A stretch of DNA of 40,772 nucleotides from Pseudomonadota bacterium (lineage in GTDB: Bacteria; Pseudomonadota; Gammaproteobacteria; Steroidobacterales; Steroidobacteraceae): the NCBI GenBank assembly GCA_023423065.1, contig JAFAGC010000024.1:1-40772 (forward strand). Direction: 5' to 3'. This document shows positions 1 through 7,858 of this stretch, piece after piece. Made by a program: the position numbers and the translations under genes. Every line of letters starts with the position of its first letter. The stretch's first letter is position 1. The notes beneath the pieces were generated by a model. The model had not been told where the DNA came from. It worked only from the letters and a program-made list of their open reading frames with translations, and did no database searches.

Positions 1-352
1 GGCCGCGCAGGCGCTCGAGCGTCCTGAGCAGGCGGTCCTTGTCGTAAGGCTTGAGTAGATAGTCAACCGCGTTGAGCTCGAAGGCCTTGATGGCGTGTTC
101 GTCGTAGGCCGTCACGAAGACCAGCAGGGGCGCGGCGGCGGGCTCCAGCTGGGCTGCCACCTCGAGCCCGCTGAGTCCGGGCATCTGGACGTCCAGGAAC
201 ACGACGTCGGGCGAATGCGCGGTTATGGACTGTGCCGCCGCCAGCCCGTCGCCGGCCTCCGCGGCGATCTCGAAATCGCTCTGCGCGGCGATCCAGCGGC
301 GCAGCTTGTCGCGCGCCGGGGCTTCGTCGTCGGCGATGAGCACCCGGATCAT
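1..352 (-). CDS. LytTR-type response regulator, receiver domain (3' part beyond the left edge)
   Basis: Reading leftward from the ATG at 352, about 117 residues of a CheY-like receiver are present before the window ends. The start MIRVLIADDEAPAR carries the acidic pair, D54 in FLDVQMPG is the expected phosphoacceptor, and a T-A pair (VTAYDEHA) and K in LLKPY follow at the usual spacing. The YLLKPYDKDRL pattern is typical of the LytR/AlgR family, whose DNA-binding LytTR domain would lie beyond the edge; that domain is inferred, not seen. Its ATG overlaps the stop of the upstream kinase gene (ATGA at 349-352), so the two are translationally coupled and form a cognate pair. Confidence 0.9.
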   Translation of the reverse strand, partial: MIRVLIADDEAPARDKLRRWIAAQSDFEIAAEAGDGLAAAQSITAHSPDVVFLDVQMPGLSGLEVAAQLEPAAAPLLVFVTAYDEHAIKAFELNAVDYLLKPYDKDRLLRTLERLRG

Positions 353-1431
353 GTCGGGTGACGCTGCCAGGGAAGCGAGAGCCGCGCCACCACCTCGCCG
401 CGCTCTTCGGTCAAGGTGAGGCTGGCATCCGAGCCGTGGAGCAGCGCAAGCCGTTCGCGGCAGTTTCGCAGGCCGATGCCGCCGCCACGGCCTGCCCCGC
501 CGAGCGCGCCGGTGTTGCGCACCGTGACCTCGAGACGTTCGCCCGCACGGCGCGCGTCGAGGCTCAGGTTCGCGTGCTCGGTGCTGCGCTCGACGCCGTG
601 TTTGAAGGCATTCTCGAGCAGTGGCTGCAGGATGAGCGCCGGGACCCGGGCCTCGAGCGCATCGTGGGCGACCTGCCAGTCCAGCGTGACGCGGCCCGCG
701 AATCGTTCCTCCATGATGCGTGCGTAGAGTTTCAGCACTTCGAGTTCATCGCGCAGCGACGTGATGTCGCGCTCGCCGGCCTGCAACGTCGCGCGCAGCA
801 GGTCGGCGAGTTGCGTGAGCAGGCGGTCCGCGCGTTCCACGTCCACCTGCATCAGCGAGGAGATCGTGTTGAGCGCGTTGAACAGGAAATGCGGCTGCAA
901 CTGCGCCTTGAGCTGCGCGAGCTGCGACTCGGCGAGGTGCTTCTGCAGGGACAGCAGTCGTTCGCGTTCGTCGCGCCAGGAAGCGAAGCTCTCGAGGCCG
1001 AAGATGATTCCGAGCCAGAGGCTCGCGAACAGCAGCAGCTTGATGCTCTCGTAGAACAGCAGATAGGCCCAACCCGGGTGTTCGTAGGTTTCCGTCGTGA
1101 GCGCATAGACGCCGTGGCGCAGTGCATAGATCGAGATCACGAAGCTCAACGCCACCAGCGGCAGCCATACCGCCTGCCGCGCGAACCAGCGCCAGGGCTG
1201 CGAGATCGGCACATTCCAGCCGGAAGTCAGCCACCGCTGCATGACGAGCCAGAACGTCGCGACCAGGCAGGAACTGCCTTCCCAGACGTACGGTTCCCAC
1301 CACCGCACACCACCGTCGTCGCGATGATCCTCGACCGCGACGAGGGTCATCAGCAGCCAGAACAGGGACCACAGGGCGAACAGCGCGCGGTTGACATCGC
1401 GACGGGTGAGGGTGGGCGCGGGAGGGGACAT
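349..1431 (-). CDS. LytS/YehU-type sensor histidine kinase
   Basis: A 360-residue membrane kinase. The N-terminal half (about residues 10-150) has four hydrophobic segments and little else, so the signal is probably sensed in or near the membrane. The His_kinase domain follows: QLQPHFLFNAL with H181 as the phosphorylated histidine, then the N box LENAFKHGVE and the G box GGGIGLRNCRERL. This domain order belongs to the LytS/YehU/AlgZ group that pairs with LytTR regulators, which matches the downstream neighbour. The start at 1431 is preceded by TAGAAT six bases upstream and has no clear ribosome site beyond a weak GGTC, so the message may be leaderless. The ligand is unknown. Confidence 0.92.
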   Translation of the reverse strand: MSPPAPTLTRRDVNRALFALWSLFWLLMTLVAVEDHRDDGGVRWWEPYVWEGSSCLVATFWLVMQRWLTSGWNVPISQPWRWFARQAVWLPLVALSFVISIYALRHGVYALTTETYEHPGWAYLLFYESIKLLLFASLWLGIIFGLESFASWRDERERLLSLQKHLAESQLAQLKAQLQPHFLFNALNTISSLMQVDVERADRLLTQLADLLRATLQAGERDITSLRDELEVLKLYARIMEERFAGRVTLDWQVAHDALEARVPALILQPLLENAFKHGVERSTEHANLSLDARRAGERLEVTVRNTGALGGAGRGGGIGLRNCRERLALLHGSDASLTLTEERGEVVARLSLPWQRHPT

Positions 1432-1437
1432 GACCTG

Positions 1438-1443
1438 ATTCTA
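1438..1443 (-). promoter_or_regulatory. -10-like hexamer TAGAAT six bases before the kinase start
   Basis: Reading on the minus strand, TAGAAT is followed by six bases and then the ATG of the kinase at 1431. If it is a sigma-70 -10 box, transcription would begin at or very near the A of the ATG. The same hexamer at the same spacing precedes the P450 gene at 7677. No good -35 hexamer was found. Confidence 0.45.
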
Positions 1444-1588
1444 GGGGCCGGGGATGAGTCCGCCATGCATTATGTGGTGAGCGGGATTTGACCTAACACC
1501 CCAGAGGCCGGCGCGCGTCTCTCGAACCCAACGTCGCCGCGCGGCGACGACGGTCTGTCCGGCCGGCCCACCTATCCTCGTGCCACGT

Positions 1589-2938
1589 ATGACACACACG
1601 ACGACCCATGAAACAGCTCCTTTGCTCGCGCCGCTGGCGCGCGGCCTCTTGCGCCGCAACCCCGCCATTCTCTCCCTGTCGATCCACGATGCGCGCGGGC
1701 ATGCGCTCTGGTCGAGCGGCGACTTCCTGCTCGCGGAGGACCACGCGCTGATCGCCGAGGTCGTCGAAGATCCGCATGACGTGCGCGGGCTTACCTGCGG
1801 CCTGTGGTGGGAGAGCGCGGATACGGCCCGCGCACGTTGTGCCCTTGCGGTCCATGAAGGGTCCGTGTTCCGCGGCGTCGCGCTCGTCGTGTTCTCCGGG
1901 CTGACTACCGGCGAGAACGAACGCGGCGAACGCGTCACCGAGCTCGCGCCCGTGTTGCCCGTGCTCGCCAAGGCGATCAGCCAGACGTCGCCGGAGATCT
2001 CCGATCCGTCGGCGCCGGTCGAAGCGGAGCAGGACACGTCGGATACGACCATCGTCGCCGCGCTGCGCTTCGAGAACCACGACGCGGACGGCGACTTCGA
2101 GGCCGACCTCGCGGCGCTCGAGCGAGAGGAGCTGATCGTCGAACTCATCGACGCCGCCCTGCGCGAGGACGAATTCGCGCTGCACCTGCAGCCCATCGTG
2201 AGCCTGCGCGAGGACACGGAAGCCAATCCGCAGCCGCTCATCGTCGAAGTACTGATCCGCATGCCGACGCCCGACGGCCTGCTGACGACGCAGGAATTCC
2301 TCGACGTCGCCGAGCGCAACGGCCGCATGCCGGCCATCGACCGCTGGGTGATCCGCGCGCTGCTCGTCTGGATGCAGCGCAATCGCGAGCGCTGGGAGGA
2401 TTCGCGCGCGGTGTTCTCGGTGAACCTTTCGGGCAAGTCGGTCATCCGGCCGGACTTCCGCAACTATCTCGAGAGCTGCCTGGACAAGTCGGGCCTTCCG
2501 CTGACCGCGTTGCGCTTCGAAGTTTCCGAACTGGACATGGGGCTCGCTCCGCAGGAGTTCGCGGAGCTCGCCAAGTCGCTCGCCGCTCGCGGCTGCGAGG
2601 TGTCGGTCGACAATGCCGGCACGGGAACGGGGCGCTTCGACTTCCTGCGCGAGGTCAACGCCGACATCCTCAAGATCGACGGCACGCTGGTCGAAGGCGC
2701 GCCCGACGACATCGTCTCGCGTGCGCTCATCAACGGGATGGTGCACATGGCCGACACGCTCGGAATGCAGACGGTCGCGAGCCAGGTGGATACCACCGGC
2801 AAGTTGCGCGCGGTCATTCAGCTGGGCGTCGACTATGCGCAGGGATATCGCCTGCACCAACCGGAGCCGATCGAGGATTTCAGTTTCATCGAGTGCGGCG
2901 TGCAGCGCCCGGTCGCCGCGACCGTGGGTGCAGGGTGA
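1589..2938 (+). CDS. Degenerate EAL-domain protein, probable c-di-GMP receptor
   Basis: About 449 residues from ATG 1589 (GTG 1580 is an in-frame alternative three codons earlier). The first 190 residues are an unrecognised region of predicted alpha/beta character; an EAL domain fills the rest. The EAL signature reads EVL (E220), the N of SVNLSG and the first E of FEVSE are kept, and K362 in ILKIDG is kept. However the DDFGTG loop is DNAGTG (D341 N342), and the usual A-E-G-V-E reads ASQVD (398-401), so metal-binding and catalytic acids are lost. FimX-type receptors also use EVL and bind c-di-GMP without hydrolysing it, so a receptor role is the likely reading. It is not in an operon; a palindrome follows the stop directly. 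Confidence 0.85.
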   Translation: MTHTTTHETAPLLAPLARGLLRRNPAILSLSIHDARGHALWSSGDFLLAEDHALIAEVVEDPHDVRGLTCGLWWESADTARARCALAVHEGSVFRGVALVVFSGLTTGENERGERVTELAPVLPVLAKAISQTSPEISDPSAPVEAEQDTSDTTIVAALRFENHDADGDFEADLAALEREELIVELIDAALREDEFALHLQPIVSLREDTEANPQPLIVEVLIRMPTPDGLLTTQEFLDVAERNGRMPAIDRWVIRALLVWMQRNRERWEDSRAVFSVNLSGKSVIRPDFRNYLESCLDKSGLPLTALRFEVSELDMGLAPQEFAELAKSLAARGCEVSVDNAGTGTGRFDFLREVNADILKIDGTLVEGAPDDIVSRALINGMVHMADTLGMQTVASQVDTTGKLRAVIQLGVDYAQGYRLHQPEPIEDFSFIECGVQRPVAATVGAG

Positions 2939-2940
2939 GA

Positions 2941-2998
2941 AAATGCGGAGTCAGCGTCGGCTGCGATCCCGGACGTCGGCCCAGCTGACTCCGCATTT
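2941..2998. terminator. Palindrome filling the gap between two convergent genes
   Basis: A 15-base perfect inverted repeat (AAATGCGGAGTCAGC at 2941-2955 and its complement at 2984-2998) with a 28-base spacer. It occupies almost exactly the gap between the stop of the EAL gene (2938) and the stop of the convergent LysR gene (3001). The A-run on the left arm and T-run on the right arm give each transcript a U tract after the stem, so it can act as a two-way terminator. Its sequence looks like a dispersed extragenic palindrome rather than a locally evolved terminator. Confidence 0.6.
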
Positions 2999-3000
2999 GC

Positions 3001-3927
3001 TCACCCGGCGCCTACCGGCCGGGCGATGCCGGCCTGGTACTTGCGCATGAGGTCGGCCGCGAACTCGGCGAACACGCGCACCTTCGCGAGGTGCTGCGTC
3101 GCGCGCGGATACACCACCGACATGGGCGGACCCTCGCACGAGTAATCGTGCAGGACTTCGACGAGGCGGCCTTCGGCGAGATAGCCGCCCACCAGGATGT
3201 CGAGCTGCTGCACGATTCCCTGGCCTTCGAGCGCCGACATCAGCAGCGCCTCCGCGGTGTTGAACGACAGCGCCATCGGCAGCCGCATCGCGCGCGTCCC
3301 CGGGCCATGACGAAACTGCCAGTCGCTGGGTCGTGAGGCATCGCGCCGCAGGTGGCCGATCAGCCGGTGCTTGCGCAGCTCTTCGGGCGTGCGCGGCACG
3401 CCGGCGCGCGCCAGGTACTTCGGCGACGCGCAGGTCAACGCGCGCGAGGCAGTCACCTTGCGGGCGATGAGGTCGGGGGATCGGATCTTGCCGACACGCA
3501 CCGCGACGTCGACGCCTTCCGCGAGGATGTCGACGAAGTGGTCGTTGAAGCGCACCTCGAGCGAGATTTCCGGGTAGCGCTGCGCGAACTGCGGAAGGGC
3601 CGGCATCAGCAGGTAGCGGCCGAAGGGGACGGGCACGTCGACGCGCAGTCGTCCCTGGGGCCGGTCGCGGGCCAGCCGCAGTTCGTCGTCCGCGGCGTCG
3701 ATCTCGGCCAGGATCCGCTTGCAGTGGTCTAGATAGACGGCGCCCTGCGGCGACACCGAGACCTTACGGGTCGTGCGATGGAGCAGGCGGGTACCGAGGT
3801 GCGCCTCGAGCTGGGCCACGTAACTCGACGCCATCGCCCGGGACATGTCCAGCGTCTGGGCCGCGCGCGCGAACGAGCCGAGTTCCGCGACCCTCGCGAA
3901 CACGCGCATTCCCTGTAGCTGGTCCAT
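3001..3927 (-). CDS. LysR-family transcriptional regulator
   Basis: About 308 residues from MDQLQGMRVFARVAELGSF, a standard LysR N-terminus. The winged helix-turn-helix (residues 1-60, SFARAAQTLDMSRAMASSYV) is followed by the linker helix and a type-2 periplasmic-binding-like effector domain (about 85-295). LysR proteins usually control a divergent neighbour or themselves; here the divergent neighbour is a small membrane peptide gene at 4133, and convergent is the EAL gene, so the target is not evident. An in-frame ATG at 3957 exists, but it would place the TACAAT box inside the gene. The effector-domain residues do not reveal the ligand. Confidence 0.92.
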   Translation of the reverse strand: MDQLQGMRVFARVAELGSFARAAQTLDMSRAMASSYVAQLEAHLGTRLLHRTTRKVSVSPQGAVYLDHCKRILAEIDAADDELRLARDRPQGRLRVDVPVPFGRYLLMPALPQFAQRYPEISLEVRFNDHFVDILAEGVDVAVRVGKIRSPDLIARKVTASRALTCASPKYLARAGVPRTPEELRKHRLIGHLRRDASRPSDWQFRHGPGTRAMRLPMALSFNTAEALLMSALEGQGIVQQLDILVGGYLAEGRLVEVLHDYSCEGPPMSVVYPRATQHLAKVRVFAEFAADLMRKYQAGIARPVGAG

Positions 3928-3935
3928 GGGCGTTG

Positions 3936-3941
3936 ATTGTA
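3936..3941 (-). promoter_or_regulatory. -10-like hexamer TACAAT before the LysR start
   Basis: TACAAT on the minus strand lies eight bases before ATG 3927. It supports the downstream start and a very short or absent 5' leader. A convincing -35 element at 17 bases was not found. The region 3942-4132 upstream is otherwise without a recognised site. Confidence 0.35.
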
Positions 3942-4132
3942 CGTCAATGCCAGACAATGAATTCGTGTTTGTGTGGTTTTTCCGGGCTAATCGGGAGAGT
4001 AGGGTTCACCCTGGATGCCCTGCCTTCGGTCTCCTGCGCCAACAGTTAGGAAAACTGAATCGCGGGTCAGAAGTCCGTAACCGGGCGCAGCCCCTGCGGA
4101 GGCAGGATGCGCCCCCAGACACGAGGTTCGTC

Positions 4133-4339
4133 ATGTTCGCTTTCGAAAGGTCCGCCATCGCAGTACTCGCGCCGCTCGCGCTGCTCGCGATCGTCGTGGC
4201 CGCTTCGAACATGTCCGACGATCCCGCGCCGCAGCAGGTGCAGGCGGTCGAACAGCCGGAGCGGCTCGACGATTCGGAACGATTCAGATCGGAACGGAAG
4301 ACCATCGTGGCGCGCAGCGGCGCCGCGACCCGTCACTGA
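4133..4339 (+). CDS. Small membrane-anchored protein, unknown
   Basis: A 68-residue protein. Residues 7-24 (SAIAVLAPLALLAIVVAA) form one hydrophobic segment, followed by a charged, proline- and glutamine-containing tail with no cysteine. It would be an inner-membrane anchored peptide with the tail outside, or a signal peptide with a short mature part. Codon third positions are strongly G/C as in the neighbouring genes, which supports coding; the ribosome site is weak (ACGAGG). It is convergent with the acyl-AMP ligase gene and divergent from LysR. No family was recognised. Confidence 0.6.
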   Translation: MFAFERSAIAVLAPLALLAIVVAASNMSDDPAPQQVQAVEQPERLDDSERFRSERKTIVARSGAATRH

Positions 4340-4366
4340 GCGCGGTCGGAGATTTCCAGCGCCTGA

Positions 4367-6355
4367 CTACGCCGTCGCGGCGAGTTTGCCTTCGAGGTGG
4401 CGGGACAGCTCGGAGATCGTCGGGAAGTCGAACAGCTCCGTGAGGTCGACGAGTCCCGGATAGATCTGGTCTATCTTCTCGTGGATCTCGATGAGCTTGA
4501 GCGAACTCGCGCCGATCTCGAACAGGTTGTCGTTCACGTCGATGTTGCGTTCGAGCGCGCCATCGCAGATGTCCTTGAGCTTGCGCTCGATCTCGGAGCT
4601 GGTCGCCTGCGCGCCGCCCGCCGCCGCGAGTTGCGCGCGCAGTTCCGCCAATTCCCCGAGCTCGGCGTCGTACACGCCGTTGACGTAGTCTTCTTCGAGC
4701 AGGTGGCGCTGGATCTTGCCGCTGGTGGTCTTCGGAATGCGCTTCACCGGCACGACGTGCGCCACTTCGAGGCCGGTGTGTTCGTTGACCAGGCGCGTCA
4801 CCTGCGAGGCTACGGCCAGGAATTCCTTCATGTCCATGCGATGCAGCACGAAGACGATCAGGTCGTCGGTGCTGCCGTGCTTCGCGCGAACGCCGGCGGC
4901 AACCACCTTGCCGAGCTCGAGGCCTTCGGCGCGAATCGCGATGCTCTCGATGTCGTGCGGGTAGTAGTTCTGCCCGTTGACGAAGATGATCTCCTTCGCG
5001 CGGCCGGTGATGTAGAGCTTGCCGTCCTTCATCATTCCGAGATCGCCGGTGCGCAGCCAGGAGTCGCCGTTCGAATCGCGCACGAAGCCCGCCGCGTTCG
5101 CGGCCGGGTTCTCGTAGTAGCCCTTCGTGACGTTGTCGCCGCCGATCAGGATGTGGCCGATGTGTTTCTCCGGCAGTTCCTTTTCCGCGTCGTCGGCGAT
5201 GCGCACCTTGCTGTAGGGAATGGGTTGCCCGCAGGCCATGAGCAACAGCGCGTCGGGATGATCGTCGGGCAGCGGCTTCGGCTGGACGCCGACGTTGAGC
5301 TCGTGGCGGTCGACCGAAACGTATTCGTACATCTCGCCCGGCGGCTGCGGAAAGCTGACCACCAACGTCGCCTCGGCGAGACCGTACACCGGGTACATCG
5401 CGGTGCGGCGCAGTTTCGCGGGCTCGAGCCGCGTCATGAATTCGTCCGCCAGTTCGACCGAAATCGGCTCGGCGCCGTTGTAGATCAGGCGCAGGCGGGA
5501 GAGGTCGAGATCGCCGAGATCGCGGTCGCCGAGCACCTTGAGGTAGTGCCGATACCCGAAGTTGGGAGAACTCGTGACCGTCACGCCCTTGCGCGACGCG
5601 AACGTCATCCACAGCAGTGGCCGGCGGATGAACAGCTCCGTCGGCATCACGTTGAGCTGCATGCGATGCGCGAACATCATGATGTGCATGCCGATCAGGC
5701 CCATGTCGTGGGTCAGCGGCATCCACGTGAGATTGATGTCGTCCTCGTTCCAGAGCGACGCCTCACCCGCGCCGCGCGCGTTCGTGAGGATGTTGTGGTG
5801 CGTGAGCACGATGCCCTTCGGTTCACTCGTCGAACCGGAGGAGAACTGGATGAATGCCGTGTCGCTGGCCTTCACGTCGTGGACCTGGCCGGCCCGCGAG
5901 ATGTCGTCCACCTGTTCGGCGAAAAACGCGCGCGACTTGAGATTGTCGAACGTGGCCTGTTCGCCGGCCGGGCCCGCGAACGAGCTGATGCGGTCCAGCG
6001 TTTTCCGATCCGTGTATATGAACGGCGTGCCGAGCTTCTTCGCGATGCGCAGCAGCTTGTGCTTGTGCTCGTCGCTGATGCCGAGCGCCACCGGGACCGG
6101 AACGATGCCCCCCAGCATGCCCGCCCAGAACGCGTCGAGGAACTGCTCGTTGTTGGAAAGATAGATGATGAGCTTGTCGCCGGGCTTCGCGCCCAGCTTC
6201 TGCAGGTGGAACAGGATGCCGAGCGCGCGTTCGTAGAGCTCCGCGTAGCTGACGACACGCTCGCTGTTCTCCGCCTCGAGGTACGAGATGGTGCGCTTCA
6301 CGGCGCGGTTCATCGTGATCAACTCGGCGAGCGTCAGGGCATTGGACATCGTCAT
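4367..6355 (-). CDS. Fatty acyl-AMP ligase with C-terminal acyl carrier domain
   Basis: 662 residues. The adenylate-forming domain spans about 1-560, with the A3 motif FSSGSTSEPKG at 171-181, WMPLTHDMGLIG, the YGLAEATL motif and TGDLG/GRAKE motifs. The WMPLTHDMGL signature and overall pattern match fatty acyl-AMP ligases, which make acyl-AMP and pass the acyl group to a carrier protein rather than to CoA. The carrier is fused: residues about 585-655 form an acyl carrier domain with S618 in EIGASSLKL as the phosphopantetheine site. The start overlaps the P450 stop (ATGA at 6352-6355). No polyketide or peptide synthetase lies nearby, so the acyl chain carried here is probably the P450 substrate or goes to another acceptor (inference). 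Confidence 0.93.
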   Translation of the reverse strand: MTMSNALTLAELITMNRAVKRTISYLEAENSERVVSYAELYERALGILFHLQKLGAKPGDKLIIYLSNNEQFLDAFWAGMLGGIVPVPVALGISDEHKHKLLRIAKKLGTPFIYTDRKTLDRISSFAGPAGEQATFDNLKSRAFFAEQVDDISRAGQVHDVKASDTAFIQFSSGSTSEPKGIVLTHHNILTNARGAGEASLWNEDDINLTWMPLTHDMGLIGMHIMMFAHRMQLNVMPTELFIRRPLLWMTFASRKGVTVTSSPNFGYRHYLKVLGDRDLGDLDLSRLRLIYNGAEPISVELADEFMTRLEPAKLRRTAMYPVYGLAEATLVVSFPQPPGEMYEYVSVDRHELNVGVQPKPLPDDHPDALLLMACGQPIPYSKVRIADDAEKELPEKHIGHILIGGDNVTKGYYENPAANAAGFVRDSNGDSWLRTGDLGMMKDGKLYITGRAKEIIFVNGQNYYPHDIESIAIRAEGLELGKVVAAGVRAKHGSTDDLIVFVLHRMDMKEFLAVASQVTRLVNEHTGLEVAHVVPVKRIPKTTSGKIQRHLLEEDYVNGVYDAELGELAELRAQLAAAGGAQATSSEIERKLKDICDGALERNIDVNDNLFEIGASSLKLIEIHEKIDQIYPGLVDLTELFDFPTISELSRHLEGKLAATA

Positions 6356-7677
6356 GCGCGGCGTTCCAGTTTCATCATGAGCGGGTGTTTGGTGCGCAGG
6401 TTGATCTGCGCCTCGAGTTCGAGCGGGCGGTCGGGCACGAAGCGCAACCGGTATCGCCGGGCCACCTTATATAAGTGCATGTACATTTCATATAAGGCGA
6501 GGGTTTCGCCGATGCAGTGCCGGGGTCCCGCGGCGAAGGGCATGTAGGCGAAACGCGGACGCTCGCTTTCGTGCTCGGCGTCGAAACGCTCCGGGCGGAA
6601 GGCCTCAGGCTCCTTCCAGTAACGCGGATGGCGGTGCAGTAGATAGAGGCAGAGCAACACGTCCGTGCCGGGCGGCACCTCGTAGCCCGACAGGGTGTCG
6701 GGCCCGATGGTCCGGCGCGACAGCAGCCAGCCCGGCGGGTACATGCGCAGCGCCTCGTCGACCACGTTCCGGGTGTAGCTGAGCTGTTCCATCTCCGAAA
6801 GGCTCGGCGCGGGCCGCTCGGGCACCGCGTCGATCTCGGCATGCAGCTTCGCCTCGGCCTCGGGGTTCTGCGAGAGCAGGTACCACGTCCAGTTGAGGCC
6901 GCTGGCCGTCGTCTCGTGGCCGGCCACGATGAGCGTCATGACCTCGTCGATGAGTTCCTTCTCGGCCATCGGCGAACCCGATTCCTTGTCGCGCGCCTCG
7001 ATGAGCATCTGCAGGAAGTCGAAATGCTCGGATCTTTCCTTGACGCGCCGTTTGGCGAGCGCGCCCACGAGCTTCGAGAGCTGTCGGAACCGGTACGCGA
7101 ACTTGAGATCGCGCGCCGGCTCCTTCGTGACGATGTCGAACGGGTTGCCACCCATTTCGCGCGACAGCCGCTCGAGGTCCGTGCCGAAGATCGACAGCAG
7201 CACGATCTCGAGCGTGAGCTCGCTCATGTCGTCGGTGACGTTCACGAGTTCGCCGCGTGCCGCCTGCGCTTCCCACTTGGCGATGAAGCGCTCGTTGCAG
7301 GCATCGATGAGCTTCGAGAACTGGGTGATCATCCGGCGATGGAACATCGGCTGCATCATGTAGCGCTGCTTTTTCCACAACTCGCCTTCGCTGGTCATGA
7401 TGCCGTTGCCGAGCAGGATCTTGACGCGATCCAGCCCCGAACCCTTGGTGTAGTTGCGGTGATTGGAGACCAGCACCCGCTTGACGTCGTCCGGGTGGTT
7501 GATGACCCACATCTCCGCGCGGCGCACCGGGGAATAGAAGCGGTAAATGTCCCCGTGGCGCTTGAAAAGCTCCGTCAGCCGGTGGATCGCTTCATCGTCG
7601 CCGCCGATGTCGAACTGCATGTCCGAAATCGGCGGCAAGTGGGCGGACTGGTCCTTATCCTGGGAAGTCGCAGACAT
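6352..7677 (-). CDS. Cytochrome P450, CYP4-like fatty-chain hydroxylase candidate
   Basis: 441 residues with the full set of P450 marks: I-helix AGHETT at 252-257, ExxR in EALRMYPP, and the heme loop FAAGPRHCIGE with the heme-ligating C388. The pattern GxExWxxQRxMxxPxFH (around 97-113) resembles the CYP4/CYP102 side, whose members often oxidise fatty chains. There is no N-terminal membrane anchor, as expected in bacteria; redox partners are not encoded nearby. It is the first gene of a two-gene unit with the acyl-AMP ligase-carrier protein, so an acyl-carrier-bound fatty acid is the most economical substrate (inference). A short AT-rich inverted repeat lies inside the coding region at 6465-6497. 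Confidence 0.93.
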   Translation of the reverse strand: MSATSQDKDQSAHLPPISDMQFDIGGDDEAIHRLTELFKRHGDIYRFYSPVRRAEMWVINHPDDVKRVLVSNHRNYTKGSGLDRVKILLGNGIMTSEGELWKKQRYMMQPMFHRRMITQFSKLIDACNERFIAKWEAQAARGELVNVTDDMSELTLEIVLLSIFGTDLERLSREMGGNPFDIVTKEPARDLKFAYRFRQLSKLVGALAKRRVKERSEHFDFLQMLIEARDKESGSPMAEKELIDEVMTLIVAGHETTASGLNWTWYLLSQNPEAEAKLHAEIDAVPERPAPSLSEMEQLSYTRNVVDEALRMYPPGWLLSRRTIGPDTLSGYEVPPGTDVLLCLYLLHRHPRYWKEPEAFRPERFDAEHESERPRFAYMPFAAGPRHCIGETLALYEMYMHLYKVARRYRLRFVPDRPLELEAQINLRTKHPLMMKLERRA

Positions 7678-7683
7678 TCGCGA

Positions 7684-7689
7684 ATTCTA
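7684..7689 (-). promoter_or_regulatory. -10-like hexamer TAGAAT six bases before the P450 start
   Basis: On the minus strand TAGAAT is followed by six bases and ATG 7677, exactly as before the kinase gene at 1431. No Shine-Dalgarno sequence fits between them, so the P450 message may be leaderless. The rest of 7690-7858 is a divergent intergenic region that must also drive the acyltransferase operon. Confidence 0.45.
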
Positions 7690-7858
7690 CATGTCCCGAG
7701 GGGCGTCCTGACGCCCGGGGACGCGTTGCAGGGAGGGTAGGATTCACCGACAATTCGCGCCTCTTTTTGCCGGCGCGCGCTGGATGCCAACAGATCCCCC
7801 GGACGCAGGCGGCCTGCGTAATACCCTCTACAAACAGGAGACCCGATCGAAGCGTCGG

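Noticed and set aside
358..1491. A 377-codon plus-strand frame opposite the LytS-type kinase
   Set aside because: The minus-strand kinase has complete H, N and G boxes; the plus frame is a shadow.
4397..6547. A 716-codon open frame antisense to the acyl-AMP ligase gene
   Set aside because: Its product is rich in Arg, Val, Asp and Leu without any motif, and the opposite strand carries a clear enzyme. Long antisense frames are expected at this base composition.
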